Shown piece by piece: positions 22,947 through 30,283 of a stretch of 34,519 nt of DNA. Positions within the stretch are counted from its first letter, which is position 1. Each line of letters opens with the position of its first letter. The DNA is from Alphaproteobacteria bacterium (GTDB lineage Bacteria > Pseudomonadota > Alphaproteobacteria > UBA2136 > UBA6156). The notes under the pieces were generated by a model. The model saw only the letters and a list, made by a program, of their open reading frames with translations. It was not told the origin of the DNA and made no database searches. Made by a program: the position numbers and the translations under genes. The stretch lies in the NCBI GenBank assembly GCA_027489415.1, contig JAIXZU010000057.1, forward strand, positions 1 through 34,519, in the 5' to 3' direction.

Positions 22947-23858
22947 CTATTTCTGAACAAACACCCGCACAGCTTTCGGCCGCACCTTAAACAATGCCGG
23001 TGTCTGCGTCACAATCTCACCGTCCGCATTAACAGGCATGGGCTTTCGCGTTCTCAGCTCAAATTCAGCCACTCTCAATCCCCTCACAGTAGGCCACGCC
23101 GCATGTGTGCCATTCCGTAATAATGGCAACATTGCGGGAAGCTCCAGCCAGTGGTTTACTTCAAGGCTGTAAACATCCAGCATCATGTCATCAGGCCGTG
23201 CATCGGCAGCAACTTTCATCCCTCCACCATAATAGTGGCCATTACCAACAGCCACTTGCACGGTACGCACATAATCCTCTTTACCATCATAAGCCAGCGT
23301 TGCCCGAAAAGGCTTATTACGCCATAGCACCTTAATCGCCGTGAGGGCATAGCCCAACACGCCCCATTTACGTTTAGCTTCGCGCGTCAGGTTCTGCGCT
23401 AAATCGGCACTAAAGCCTACACTGGCCACATTAAAGAACGGGAAACCATTCACGTCTCCTAGGTCAATGATTCGCGTATGCCCGCGTGCAATCACTTCCG
23501 CCGCTGCAGCAATATCTGTCGGTAAACCCAGTGTACGGGCCATGTCATTCGCCGTACCCATGGGGATGATCCCCAACGGAAGATCATGGGCAATCAAACC
23601 GCGCGCTGCGGCATTAAGTGTACCATCCCCCCCTCCTATTACCACTCGGTCAACTTCACTGTGGTATTGGTCAATGACAGCACTGGCGTCCTGTCCCTTG
23701 CGCAGCTGCACTAGCTTACACTGAATGCCATAGGCACTGAGCACATCTTCCACAATATCGGCATCACGTCCTCCGTGGCGGGCCCGTCCGTTGATAATCA
23801 CCAGCGCCACTTTTCGCAGGGGGTGTTGGGAACGTTTCATAGGGCTGCGGGCTTTCAT
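22947..23858 (-). CDS. Diacylglycerol/lipid kinase family protein (YegS-like)
   Basis: A 303-residue member of the DAGK catalytic family that phosphorylates lipid hydroxyls with ATP. Diagnostic motifs are RVVIGGGDGTLNAAARGL (71-88) with the GGGDGT nucleotide-binding loop at 75-80, GIIPMGTANDMARTLGLP (the PxGTxND motif) and the C-terminal VNADGEIV. The N-terminal ALVIINGRAR fits the family's first strand. Starts at 23858 and 23840 are both possible; neither has a clear ribosome binding site. The substrate class (diacylglycerol, phosphatidylglycerol or a sphingoid base) cannot be decided. Confidence 0.9.
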   Translation of the reverse strand: MKARSPMKRSQHPLRKVALVIINGRARHGGRDADIVEDVLSAYGIQCKLVQLRKGQDASAVIDQYHSEVDRVVIGGGDGTLNAAARGLIAHDLPLGIIPMGTANDMARTLGLPTDIAAAAEVIARGHTRIIDLGDVNGFPFFNVASVGFSADLAQNLTREAKRKWGVLGYALTAIKVLWRNKPFRATLAYDGKEDYVRTVQVAVGNGHYYGGGMKVAADARPDDMMLDVYSLEVNHWLELPAMLPLLRNGTHAAWPTVRGLRVAEFELRTRKPMPVNADGEIVTQTPALFKVRPKAVRVFVQK

Positions 23859-23925
23859 CTACTAGTAACGGTTTATACACCGCTGCGTTCCAGCCGCAAA
23901 CGATAATCAAATAACCGTTCTGCAC

Positions 23926-23954
23926 TTGCTCAAGGGACCACATATCGCTAAGCT
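23926..23954 (+). promoter_or_regulatory. Promoter of the exported thioredoxin-fold gene
   Basis: TTGCTC, a 17-nt spacer and TAAGCT, giving a leader of about 25 nt to the AGGGGG ribosome binding site and ATG 23986. Confidence 0.45.
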
Positions 23955-23985
23955 GACTACAAATCATTACAGGGGGAAAAACAAC

Positions 23986-24612
23986 ATGATGAATCTCACG
24001 ACTTTCACAACAGCCTGCACGCTCGCGGTAACTCTTATGGCCTCATCCGCAACCTATGCGGATGCCACACCCTACAAACTTGGTAGCACCATCCCCGAGA
24101 GCCTCACCCTCACCGATCAAAACGGTAAAGTCCGCACCATGTCGGAATTTCGGGGAAAACCTGTTGTACTGGAATGGACCAACCCCGGCTGTCCCTTCGT
24201 CAAGAAACATTACTCAGGCGGTAACATGCAAAGCTTGCAAGCTTCTACCTCAGCAAAAGGTGTGGCTTGGATAACCGTCAACAGTAGTGCGCCCGGCAAA
24301 CAAGGCTACTTGGACCCTAAAACAGCGTCTGCTGAAGTGGCCAAGACCGGTTTCAAGGGCACCTTCACGGCGCTGGATTCCGACGGCCGCCTCGGTAAAG
24401 CCTTCGGAGCTGAAACCACTCCCCACATGTACGTGTTGGATGCCACCGGCAAACTTGTCTACATGGGCGCCATCGACAGCATTCCCAGCTTTGCAGCGGA
24501 GGACATTGCCAAAGCCGAAAACTATGTTACCAAAGCCGTGAATGAGGTCCTCACCGGCAAGCCCGTCAGCAACCCGCAAACCAAGGCCTACGGTTGCAGC
24601 GTCAAATACTAG
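23986..24612 (+). CDS. Exported thioredoxin-fold (redoxin) protein
   Basis: A 208-residue protein. ATG 23986 (or 23989) has AGGGGG upstream; the longer frame overlaps the promoter. The signal peptide is about 1-25 (LAVTLMASSATYADA). The mature domain is AhpC/TSA-like: LTLTDQNGKVRTMSEFRGKP, then VVLEWTNPGCPFVKKHY, ITVNSSAPGKQGYL, FTALDSDGRLGKAFGAETTP and HMYVLDATGKLVYMGAIDS. The redox site has a single Cys in CPFVK rather than CxxC; the cis-Pro motif TTPH is present. A second Cys lies in the tail YGCSVKY and could resolve. It is probably a periplasmic peroxiredoxin or thiol-disulfide protein; the partner is unknown. Confidence 0.87.
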   Translation: MMNLTTFTTACTLAVTLMASSATYADATPYKLGSTIPESLTLTDQNGKVRTMSEFRGKPVVLEWTNPGCPFVKKHYSGGNMQSLQASTSAKGVAWITVNSSAPGKQGYLDPKTASAEVAKTGFKGTFTALDSDGRLGKAFGAETTPHMYVLDATGKLVYMGAIDSIPSFAAEDIAKAENYVTKAVNEVLTGKPVSNPQTKAYGCSVKY

Positions 24613-24622
24613 GTGCTTCTAC

Positions 24623-24648
24623 AAAAAAGCCCCTGCCGGGGCTTTTTT
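24623..24648 (+). terminator. Intrinsic terminator of the thioredoxin-fold gene
   Basis: A6, GCCCC, TGCC loop, GGGGC and T6. It lies just 16 nt before the rmuC start, so rmuC must be transcribed from a promoter close by or by read-through. Confidence 0.88.
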
Positions 24649-24663
24649 GGGTACTATAGCCTC

Positions 24664-25851
24664 ATGAATATACTCCTCGCCGCCTTCACATTCCTGCTTG
24701 GCCTCATTAGCGGCGGGGCAATCTGTTACGTCCTGCTCCGGCGCCAAAAATCTGTCCTACCAAACCATATTCAGGACACCTTCAACGCCTTAGCCGCGCA
24801 GGCCCTGCAAGCTAATAACCGCCAGTTTCTGGAACTCGCCAACGAAAAACTCGCCCAGGCCCGGCAAGCCTCGGACGCCGATCTCACCGGCAAGAAAAAC
24901 CTCATCGAGCAACGCCTCTCCACCATCCAGACCGAAGTCACCAGCAAACTCGAAAAAGTCACGACACTGGTCACGGATATCGAGAAAACACGCCACGCAT
25001 CTTTCACCTCGCTCCAGCAACAAATTGGTGCAACAGGCGAACAACTCAAATCCCTGCAAACAACGACAGCAGACCTCAAATCAGCCCTCACGAATTCCCG
25101 TACCCGTGGCCAGTGGGGGGAACGCATGGCAGAAGATGTTCTCCGCCTTGCCGGTCTTCAACCCGGTGTGAATTACCGCCGCCAAAGCTCAATTACCAGC
25201 TCGGACGGAGCCCGCGGCCGCCCCGACTACACCTTCCTACTCCCCGGCTCCCGCGTGATTCACATGGACGTCAAGTTCCCCCTCGATAACTACCTGACCT
25301 ACCTGAATGCGGAAACGGAGGCCCAACGCACAACAGCAGCCCGGCAATTCGTCAACGACGCCCGCGCTCGCCTTCGCGAAACCACAGCCCGGGAATACCG
25401 CTCCTCACCCACCGAACACGGCGAACAAGCATTAGATTATCTCCTGATTTTTATCCCCAACGAGCAGGTTTATGCCTTCCTGCTCGAAAACGCCCCAGGG
25501 CTTCTGGACGAAGCTCTCACCCAGAAAACGATTCTCACCTCTCCCACCACTCTCCTCGCCGTCCTCGCCGTGATCAATCAGGCCGCCCAGCATTTCCGGC
25601 TCCAGCAGCAAACGGCAGGCATCATGGAAATCCTCACCGGCATTCGTAAGGAATGGGAAAAATTCAGTACGGAAATGGATAAAATCGGCAAGAAACTCCG
25701 CGAGGCACAGTCCACCTTTGACGACGTCACCGGCACCCGTACCCGCGTTCTGGACCGTCAATTCACGAAACTAGACTCTCTTCCCCCGGAATCCTCGGAA
25801 ACCTCATCCAGCCTCCTAAGCAGCACACATCCTCTCCCCCCGGTGCAGTAA
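24664..25851 (+). CDS. rmuC: DNA recombination protein RmuC
   Basis: A 395-residue protein with an N-terminal membrane anchor (MNILLAAFTFLLGLISGGAI), a coiled coil at about 35-150 and the RmuC domain, which has a PD-(D/E)xK-type nuclease fold: GQWGERMAEDVLRLAGL, ARGRPDYTFLLPGSRVIHMD, VKFPLDNYLTYL and LIFIPNEQVYAFLLE. The D-x(n)-DVK pattern (PDY ... MDVKFP) supports a nuclease-type core. RmuC limits inversions at short inverted repeats in E. coli, which is noteworthy in a genome this rich in palindromes. ATG 24664 fits the family N-terminus; the upstream frame runs through a terminator. Confidence 0.95.
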   Translation: MNILLAAFTFLLGLISGGAICYVLLRRQKSVLPNHIQDTFNALAAQALQANNRQFLELANEKLAQARQASDADLTGKKNLIEQRLSTIQTEVTSKLEKVTTLVTDIEKTRHASFTSLQQQIGATGEQLKSLQTTTADLKSALTNSRTRGQWGERMAEDVLRLAGLQPGVNYRRQSSITSSDGARGRPDYTFLLPGSRVIHMDVKFPLDNYLTYLNAETEAQRTTAARQFVNDARARLRETTAREYRSSPTEHGEQALDYLLIFIPNEQVYAFLLENAPGLLDEALTQKTILTSPTTLLAVLAVINQAAQHFRLQQQTAGIMEILTGIRKEWEKFSTEMDKIGKKLREAQSTFDDVTGTRTRVLDRQFTKLDSLPPESSETSSSLLSSTHPLPPVQ

Positions 25852-25853
25852 GC

Positions 25854-26399
25854 TTAAACTGGCACGCCAACAGGCTTAATCTGCCCATCCTTGGCCATAA
25901 TCTTCATGCCGCCCACCCGCTTCTGCGCCAAAATCACTCGTATCGGGCCACCCCAGGGGGCGCAGCGCGCCCATCGTGCACAGAACCCGACAGTAAAACT
26001 ATCAGCTACCAGCCAGTTAGCGGCGCGCAACCAACGTTTCCAGTAAAACTGGGGGAAGCCCCGCCACCACGCCGTGCGGCGCATGCCAAACGGGCTTGGC
26101 CGTGCCGCAACCACCACCAGTAAACCATCGGGCCTCAACTTGCGCCACATCTGCGTCAGCAGTAGCGGGTAATCCGCTTTCACTGTCCCATCTGCCAGCA
26201 CCACAATTCGCGCGAAACCAGTTTCATCTCCTAACGCTTCACCCCAGGTCTTATGAACGACCAAAACACCCTCACCAAATACCACGGGTAATCCGTCACC
26301 TACCACCAGCACACTGCCAGTGGCACTGCCACTCAGCGGCGGCACAATGCCGTCCACCGCCAGGATATCCTGCCAAACTTTGCGTTGCCAATCTGCCAT
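25854..26399 (-). CDS. Class I SAM-dependent methyltransferase-like protein
   Basis: A 181-residue protein. The late part of a Rossmann methyltransferase fold is readable: FARIVVLADGTVKADYPLLL (motif II/III region), QMWRKLRPDGLLVVVAARPS (the usual helix-then-strand before motif IV) and a C-terminal aromatic region. The expected SAM loop (E/DxGxGxG) is reduced to SVLVVGDGLPVV, so binding may be altered. ATG 26399 is the best start, and the frame to 26456 would overlap the divergent gene's leader. It is convergent with rmuC (3-nt gap) and divergent from a degenerate metallo-beta-lactamase-fold gene, a pairing that recalls the gloB-methyltransferase pair of other Alphaproteobacteria. Confidence 0.75.
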   Translation of the reverse strand: MADWQRKVWQDILAVDGIVPPLSGSATGSVLVVGDGLPVVFGEGVLVVHKTWGEALGDETGFARIVVLADGTVKADYPLLLTQMWRKLRPDGLLVVVAARPSPFGMRRTAWWRGFPQFYWKRWLRAANWLVADSFTVGFCARWARCAPWGGPIRVILAQKRVGGMKIMAKDGQIKPVGVPV

Positions 26400-26491
26400 G
26401 GCACCCAGTTTAACATATCTTTCAGCTTGTGCACTGCACTGTCTTGGGGTTGCCATATCATGGGGTTAAGCCTAGCGTCATCGGCACTATG

Positions 26492-27022
26492 ATGCACGTC
26501 ACTCTCATCTCCCCCCACGCGGAAACCCCGACCTACCTTCTCACTTGCGCCCACACCTTCCAGCGCACAGTCCTGGACCCCATCCACCCCGCCATGGTGA
26601 CGGACGCGCTCGGCTCCCACAAGCCGGACCTCATCCTCCTCACCACCGCCACCGAGCTCACACTCGCCGCTGCCGAAATTCTCCACCACCGTACCGGCGC
26701 GCCAATCCTGGCCAGCAATACTCTGAACCAGACCGCCCTTCCCGTCGCCCGCTACCTGTCGGATGGCGAAGTCGTCGGCCTCGGCCCCTTGGCTCAAACC
26801 ATTTACATTCCCGAAGGCCCGAACGGCTCCGATATTGTCTGCTTCGCCCTTGGTGCCGAAGGCTTGCTTTTCACCGGTCCGCTCTTTACCGGTAATACCC
26901 TTAAACTCAAGGCTAACAAGAACGCCATCGCCCGCCTCGGCACACTCCCCTCGGACACCACCGTCCACGGCGGCCATGCCCAAGGCCAACCCCTTGGCCC
27001 TTTATTAGAATCTCCAAAATAA
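26492..27022 (+). CDS. Metallo-beta-lactamase-fold protein lacking most metal ligands
   Basis: A 176-residue protein (ATG 26492; 26489 also possible). The order of strands follows the MBL fold: YLLTCAHTFQRTVLDPIHPA, KPDLILLTTATELTLAAAEI, LHHRTGAPILAS, YLSDGEVVGLG, TIYIPEGPNGSDIVCFALGA, EGLLFTGPLFTGNTL and LPSDTTVHGGHAQG. Where active members have THxHxDH there is TTATELT (51-57). The PGHT site reads PEGP (107-110) and the TGD site reads TGP (128-130). Only the last His (162) remains. It is therefore probably not a metallohydrolase. It is shorter than GloB (~255). It may be a relic or a binding protein; the lack of frameshifts argues for a retained role. Confidence 0.7.
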   Translation: MHVTLISPHAETPTYLLTCAHTFQRTVLDPIHPAMVTDALGSHKPDLILLTTATELTLAAAEILHHRTGAPILASNTLNQTALPVARYLSDGEVVGLGPLAQTIYIPEGPNGSDIVCFALGAEGLLFTGPLFTGNTLKLKANKNAIARLGTLPSDTTVHGGHAQGQPLGPLLESPK

Positions 27023-27100
27023 TCTTTACATCTCAAAGGTTTCAGTCTTTACTCAAAGGGTAACACCCCGTTTTACCATGTCACCGAAGAGGATCTCGAC

Positions 27101-27469
27101 ATGAATGAGCCTGATCATCATCTTCCACTATCAGACCAGAAACTCCTCGCCCAGATCATTCAGCACGGTCCTTCAAGCCTGGTGATGGTCTCAACGGCCG
27201 AAATGGTTGCTAAGGTAGCCGAAATCAAAGAGATCAAGGAGCGGACAACCCGGAACACCAAGCTCTTTGAACTCTACAAAACCATGAAGCAGCCGTGCAT
27301 CAACGCCATCGAGGCCGACCCCGAAGGCCGGGTGATCAATCCACTGGAGGGATCTCCCACGCTGATTATCTCAGGCACTGAAGGCTTCTACCGGCGCCTG
27401 CTACAGAATCAGCGCCAACTCGGCATTCTTAGCATCACCCCCAATGAAGCGACTGCCACAACACTCTGA
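27101..27469 (+). CDS. Small hypothetical protein
   Basis: A 122-residue, probably cytosolic protein of unknown family. GAGG lies about 9 nt upstream of the ATG. The N-terminal half is helical (LSDQKLLAQIIQHG, MVAKVAEIKEIKERTTRNTK), then KLFELYKTMKQPCINAIEAD, and the rest looks alpha/beta (GRVINPLEGSPTLIISGTEG, FYRRLLQNQRQLGILSI). A strong terminator follows 5 nt after its stop, so it is a single-gene unit. Convergent with the thiolase gene, with palindromic element copy 5 between. Confidence 0.65.
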   Translation: MNEPDHHLPLSDQKLLAQIIQHGPSSLVMVSTAEMVAKVAEIKEIKERTTRNTKLFELYKTMKQPCINAIEADPEGRVINPLEGSPTLIISGTEGFYRRLLQNQRQLGILSITPNEATATTL

Positions 27470-27474
27470 ATTCC

Positions 27475-27499
27475 AAAGCCCGCCATCAAGGCGGGCTTT
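27475..27499 (+). terminator. Intrinsic terminator of the 27101-27469 gene
   Basis: AAAGCCCGCC, ATCAA loop, GGCGGGCTTT. Confidence 0.82.
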
Positions 27500-27503
27500 A
27501 TCA

Positions 27504-27648
27504 TGCGGCGCATAGCGACGTTTCGAGGGGTGGCACTCGCGAGGCTATAAACGATGATCCCAGTGCTTTGGGGAAGCGCCAAATACAAGCAAAAGGGTAT
27601 TTCAGCTTCACCAAAAAGTGCTGGGGCATCGTTTTAGCCCGCGCCTTT
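27504..27648 (-). repeat. Palindromic element, copy 5 (type B), 3' of thiolase gene
   Basis: Left part GCGGCGCATAGCGACGT (27505-27521), then the long hairpin at 27543-27639 with GGCTATAAACGATG / CATCGTTTTAGCC arms. It shares TGATCCCAGTGCTTT, AAAAAGTGCTGGGGCA and GTATTTCAG with copy 2, so these two form a subfamily. The core ends 9 nt from the thiolase stop codon. Confidence 0.8.
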
Positions 27649-28836
27649 CTACCGTTCCACACACACAGCAATCCCCTGTCCCCCACCAATGCACAGTGTC
27701 GCAAGGCCGCGTTTTGCATCGCGCTTGCCCATTTCATGCAGCAAGGTCACCAGTACCCGCGCACCACTGGCTCCAATCGGGTGGCCCAGCGCAATCGCAC
27801 CGCCGTTGACGTTGGTTTTAGCCGCATCGAACTTCATGCTGTTGCACACACCCAAAGCCTGCGCCGCAAACGCCTCATTCGCTTCAATCAGGTCAAGGTC
27901 GTCCACCGTCCATCCAGCTTTCTTCAACGCAGCGGTGGCAGCTGGCACTGGCCCCAGCCCCATCACTGCGGGGTCAACACCGGCCACCGCATGGCTCACC
28001 ACGGTCGCCAGTACCGGTAGGCCGCGCTTCTCGGCTTCGGCACGGCTCATCACCACCAGCGCCGCCGCACCATCGTTAATGCCACTGGCGGAACCCGCAG
28101 TTACAGTCCCTTCCTTGTCAAAAGCGGGGCGCAACTTGGCGAGCGCCGCTTCATCGCTCAGGCGCGGGTGTTCATCCTGCGCAAACAGCAGCGGGTCACC
28201 TTTCTTTTGCGGAATCACCACCGGCACAATCTCATCCACAAACTTCCCGGCTTTAATCGCCGCATCGGCACGGCGCTGGCTTTCCGCGGCAAAGGCATCC
28301 TGTGCTTCACGCGTTATGCCGCACTGCTTGGCCACATTCTCCGCCGTAATCCCCATGTGATAGTTATTAAAGGCATCCCACAGCCCATCGACAATCATCG
28401 TGTCCATCAGCTTACCATCACCCATTTTCAGGCCTTCACGCATTTTCACGGCGTGGGCGCTCTGGCTCATGTTCTCTTGCCCACCCACCACGTAAATACC
28501 TGTTCCTTCAGCCTTAATCGCATTTGCAGCCAAAGCTACTGCCTGCAACCCGCTGCCACACACACGGTTAATCGTAATCGCGGTCACTTCATGCGGCAAC
28601 CCGGCAGCAATGCTCGCTTGCCGCGCCGCGTTTTGGCCCACACCGGCGGTCAGCACCTGCCCCATAATCACTTCATTCACATCTTTACCCGCAACCTTGG
28701 CACGCTCCAACGCTTCCTTAATCACAATACTCCCCAGTTGCGCTGCAGAATGATCCTTCAACGTTCCCATAAATCCACCAATTGCCGTGCGTACCGCACT
28801 CACAATCACCACGTCATTTCCAGCTGTCTTGGCCAT
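27649..28836 (-). CDS. phaA: Acetyl-CoA C-acetyltransferase (beta-ketothiolase)
   Basis: A 395-residue thiolase that condenses two acetyl-CoA to acetoacetyl-CoA, the first step of polyhydroxybutyrate synthesis (or the reverse in degradation). Catalytic residues are Cys93 (INRVCGSGLQAV), His352 (GAIALGHPIGASGAR) and Cys382 (ATLCIGGGQGIAVC). Length and motifs match the biosynthetic PhaA/AtoB class. AAGGAA lies 9 nt before the ATG. phaB is not in the window, but phaR and a phaC-like gene lie 1.4-2 kb away, so a PHB role is likely; AtoB-type use is the alternative. Confidence 0.93.
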   Translation of the reverse strand: MAKTAGNDVVIVSAVRTAIGGFMGTLKDHSAAQLGSIVIKEALERAKVAGKDVNEVIMGQVLTAGVGQNAARQASIAAGLPHEVTAITINRVCGSGLQAVALAANAIKAEGTGIYVVGGQENMSQSAHAVKMREGLKMGDGKLMDTMIVDGLWDAFNNYHMGITAENVAKQCGITREAQDAFAAESQRRADAAIKAGKFVDEIVPVVIPQKKGDPLLFAQDEHPRLSDEAALAKLRPAFDKEGTVTAGSASGINDGAAALVVMSRAEAEKRGLPVLATVVSHAVAGVDPAVMGLGPVPAATAALKKAGWTVDDLDLIEANEAFAAQALGVCNSMKFDAAKTNVNGGAIALGHPIGASGARVLVTLLHEMGKRDAKRGLATLCIGGGQGIAVCVER

Positions 28837-28922
28837 AGTTTTATTTCCTTGTTATCAAAATATGCCGGAACACTCCCACAGCCGTCACCCTCACACAACC
28901 CCTCCCTTCGCACCGCACAATA

Positions 28923-28942
28923 AAGGGGCCCGCGGCCCCTAT
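28923..28942 (-). terminator. Probable terminator of the PQ-loop gene
   Basis: On the minus strand GGGGCC, GCG loop region, GGCCCC and TTTATT. The T-run is short, so the strength is uncertain. Confidence 0.5.
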
Positions 28943-28948
28943 CAAATG

Positions 28949-28962
28949 TCTAACCTCTAACG
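28949..28962 (-). repeat. TCTAACN heptamer pair 3' of the PQ-loop gene
   Basis: TCTAACC and TCTAACG, preceded by TG and ending 1 nt from the stop codon at 28964-28966. Same unit as the arrays at 6253 and 6631. Confidence 0.7.
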
Positions 28963-28963
28963 T

Positions 28964-29302
28964 TTAAGCAACCTTCAAGCGCACCACATTCTTCGGCAAG
29001 GCGCCCTTGCCACCGGCCGCATGAATCTTCCGACCCCGGATAATCAAACTCAAACACCCAAACGTCGCACACATGAACATTCCAGAGTTAAACACAAACA
29101 TCGGGTCACCATTGGCAATCACCGCATACAGGAAAAATACAAATGTCTGCGCACTCCACAAACACCATGTAATCAAGGGGGTTGCCGCACATACCTCGGG
29201 CTTGAACCAGAACGCGCGCATCTGCGGGATATAGCCCGCCAAGGCAACAAACCCCATCAGGGCATAAGCAAGCGTTAGCATCTGGTTCATATCAAGGTTC
29301 AT
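28964..29302 (-). CDS. Small PQ-loop-type membrane protein
   Basis: A 112-residue inner-membrane protein with three predicted transmembrane helices (about 8-25, 42-62, 69-88). The sequence AGYIPQMRAFW carries a PQ motif (Pro26-Gln27) in the position seen in SemiSWEET/PQ-loop transporters, and the following SLLTW-like PLITWCLWSAQ and the FVFNSGMFM stretch (Asn in helix 3) also fit. SemiSWEETs form dimers of three-helix units that move sugars. A substrate cannot be stated. ATG 29302 has AGAGAG about 8 nt upstream; the frame up to 29365 lacks a site. The C-terminal tail is basic (KNVVRLKVA). Confidence 0.75.
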   Translation of the reverse strand: MNLDMNQMLTLAYALMGFVALAGYIPQMRAFWFKPEVCAATPLITWCLWSAQTFVFFLYAVIANGDPMFVFNSGMFMCATFGCLSLIIRGRKIHAAGGKGALPKNVVRLKVA

Positions 29303-29524
29303 GAAGAATCTCTCTTTCCGGATCCTTATGCAAAATCCATCCAGAATGACTGACAGTTCCCACATCTGGCGCTGACACCTCTCAAATAGCCCTAAAATGA
29401 TGGGTGAGGCCCAAAAACCACAGTCGGCGGCGCAATCGCATGCCCCCCCCTGTCAGAAGCGCTGGAGCAGCGTAACATACGATAATTACCAAACCGCTAA
29501 CAACTCGTAAGGAATTTCCTGACA

Positions 29525-30187
29525 ATGAAAAGTAAGTTCACACGTTTGTTCAATCGCATGCTCTCCAACAAAGGCTATACGATTGACCAAACCATTCTGA
29601 TCGTCGCCATCATCGCGATCCTGATCACGCTCGTCATCGTCACTGTGGGCTGGCAGCTCATCAACCGCTCCAGCGGTACCAAGGCTGGTGCACAGGTGAA
29701 ACAGATTGAAGACGCCAACGGCCAGTTCTTCTCCAGCCAGCGCGTGTGGCCCCACCAGGCACTAACATCCACGGCAACCGCTACCCAGAACATGCAGATC
29801 CTCGCTAACAACGGCATCAGCACCTGGGCCGCCAACATTAACCAGAGCGACCTGCGCAACCTGATCCCCGGCTTCAAACTCTCCGGCAGCGCCATTTATC
29901 ACGGCTTTGGTTCCGGTGGTATCATTACCCAGCAGGCTAACCGCTTCCTGGCCAGCATGAACGTCGGTACGGACACCCGCATGGTGGTCCAGTTTGCAGG
30001 GGTTCCCCTCTCGGAAGCTCTCGAAGCTGACCGTGCAATTGACGGCGTCGAAGGCTTCGATGTCGGCCGCGTTATCTACGGCACCTCAGCCTGTCTGAAC
30101 GGTACCGCAGGCGGTAACGTCACTGCTCCGTCAGAAGCAACCGGCGGTACAGTATTCCTCTGCTATGCAGCGAACACTGTCGGCTAA
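29525..30187 (+). CDS. Type IV pilin-like protein
   Basis: A 220-residue protein with a prepilin-type N-terminus: a basic leader (MKSKFTRLFNRMLSNKG, cleavage after Gly17), then YTIDQTILIVAIIAILITLV, a long hydrophobic helix. Cleavage would give Tyr as residue 1 and Gln at position 5, where classical pilins have Glu5. After the helix comes a soluble domain (50-220) with a single Cys pair (Cys190, Cys213) near the C-terminus, as in the disulfide loop of type IV pilins. It resembles type IV pilins of the kind found in alphaproteobacterial tad-less pilus or conjugation systems, but no assembly genes are nearby. AAGGAA precedes the ATG at about 11 nt. A strong terminator follows. Confidence 0.75.
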   Translation: MKSKFTRLFNRMLSNKGYTIDQTILIVAIIAILITLVIVTVGWQLINRSSGTKAGAQVKQIEDANGQFFSSQRVWPHQALTSTATATQNMQILANNGISTWAANINQSDLRNLIPGFKLSGSAIYHGFGSGGIITQQANRFLASMNVGTDTRMVVQFAGVPLSEALEADRAIDGVEGFDVGRVIYGTSACLNGTAGGNVTAPSEATGGTVFLCYAANTVG

Positions 30188-30202
30188 CCAATCGCCTCAG
30201 AT

Positions 30203-30227
30203 AAAACCGCCCACTCGGGCGGTTTTA
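30203..30227 (+). terminator. Intrinsic terminator of the pilin-like gene
   Basis: AAAACCGCCC, ACTC loop, GGGCGGTTTT. Confidence 0.85.
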
Positions 30228-30242
30228 TTGTCTTGAGCACCC

Positions 30243-30265
30243 AAAAAAAGGCCCCCTTAGGGCCT
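30243..30265 (-). terminator. Intrinsic terminator of phaR
   Basis: On the minus strand TAGGCCC, short loop, GGGGCC and T7. Confidence 0.75.
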
Positions 30266-30283
30266 ATTGTGCTATATCAGCAG

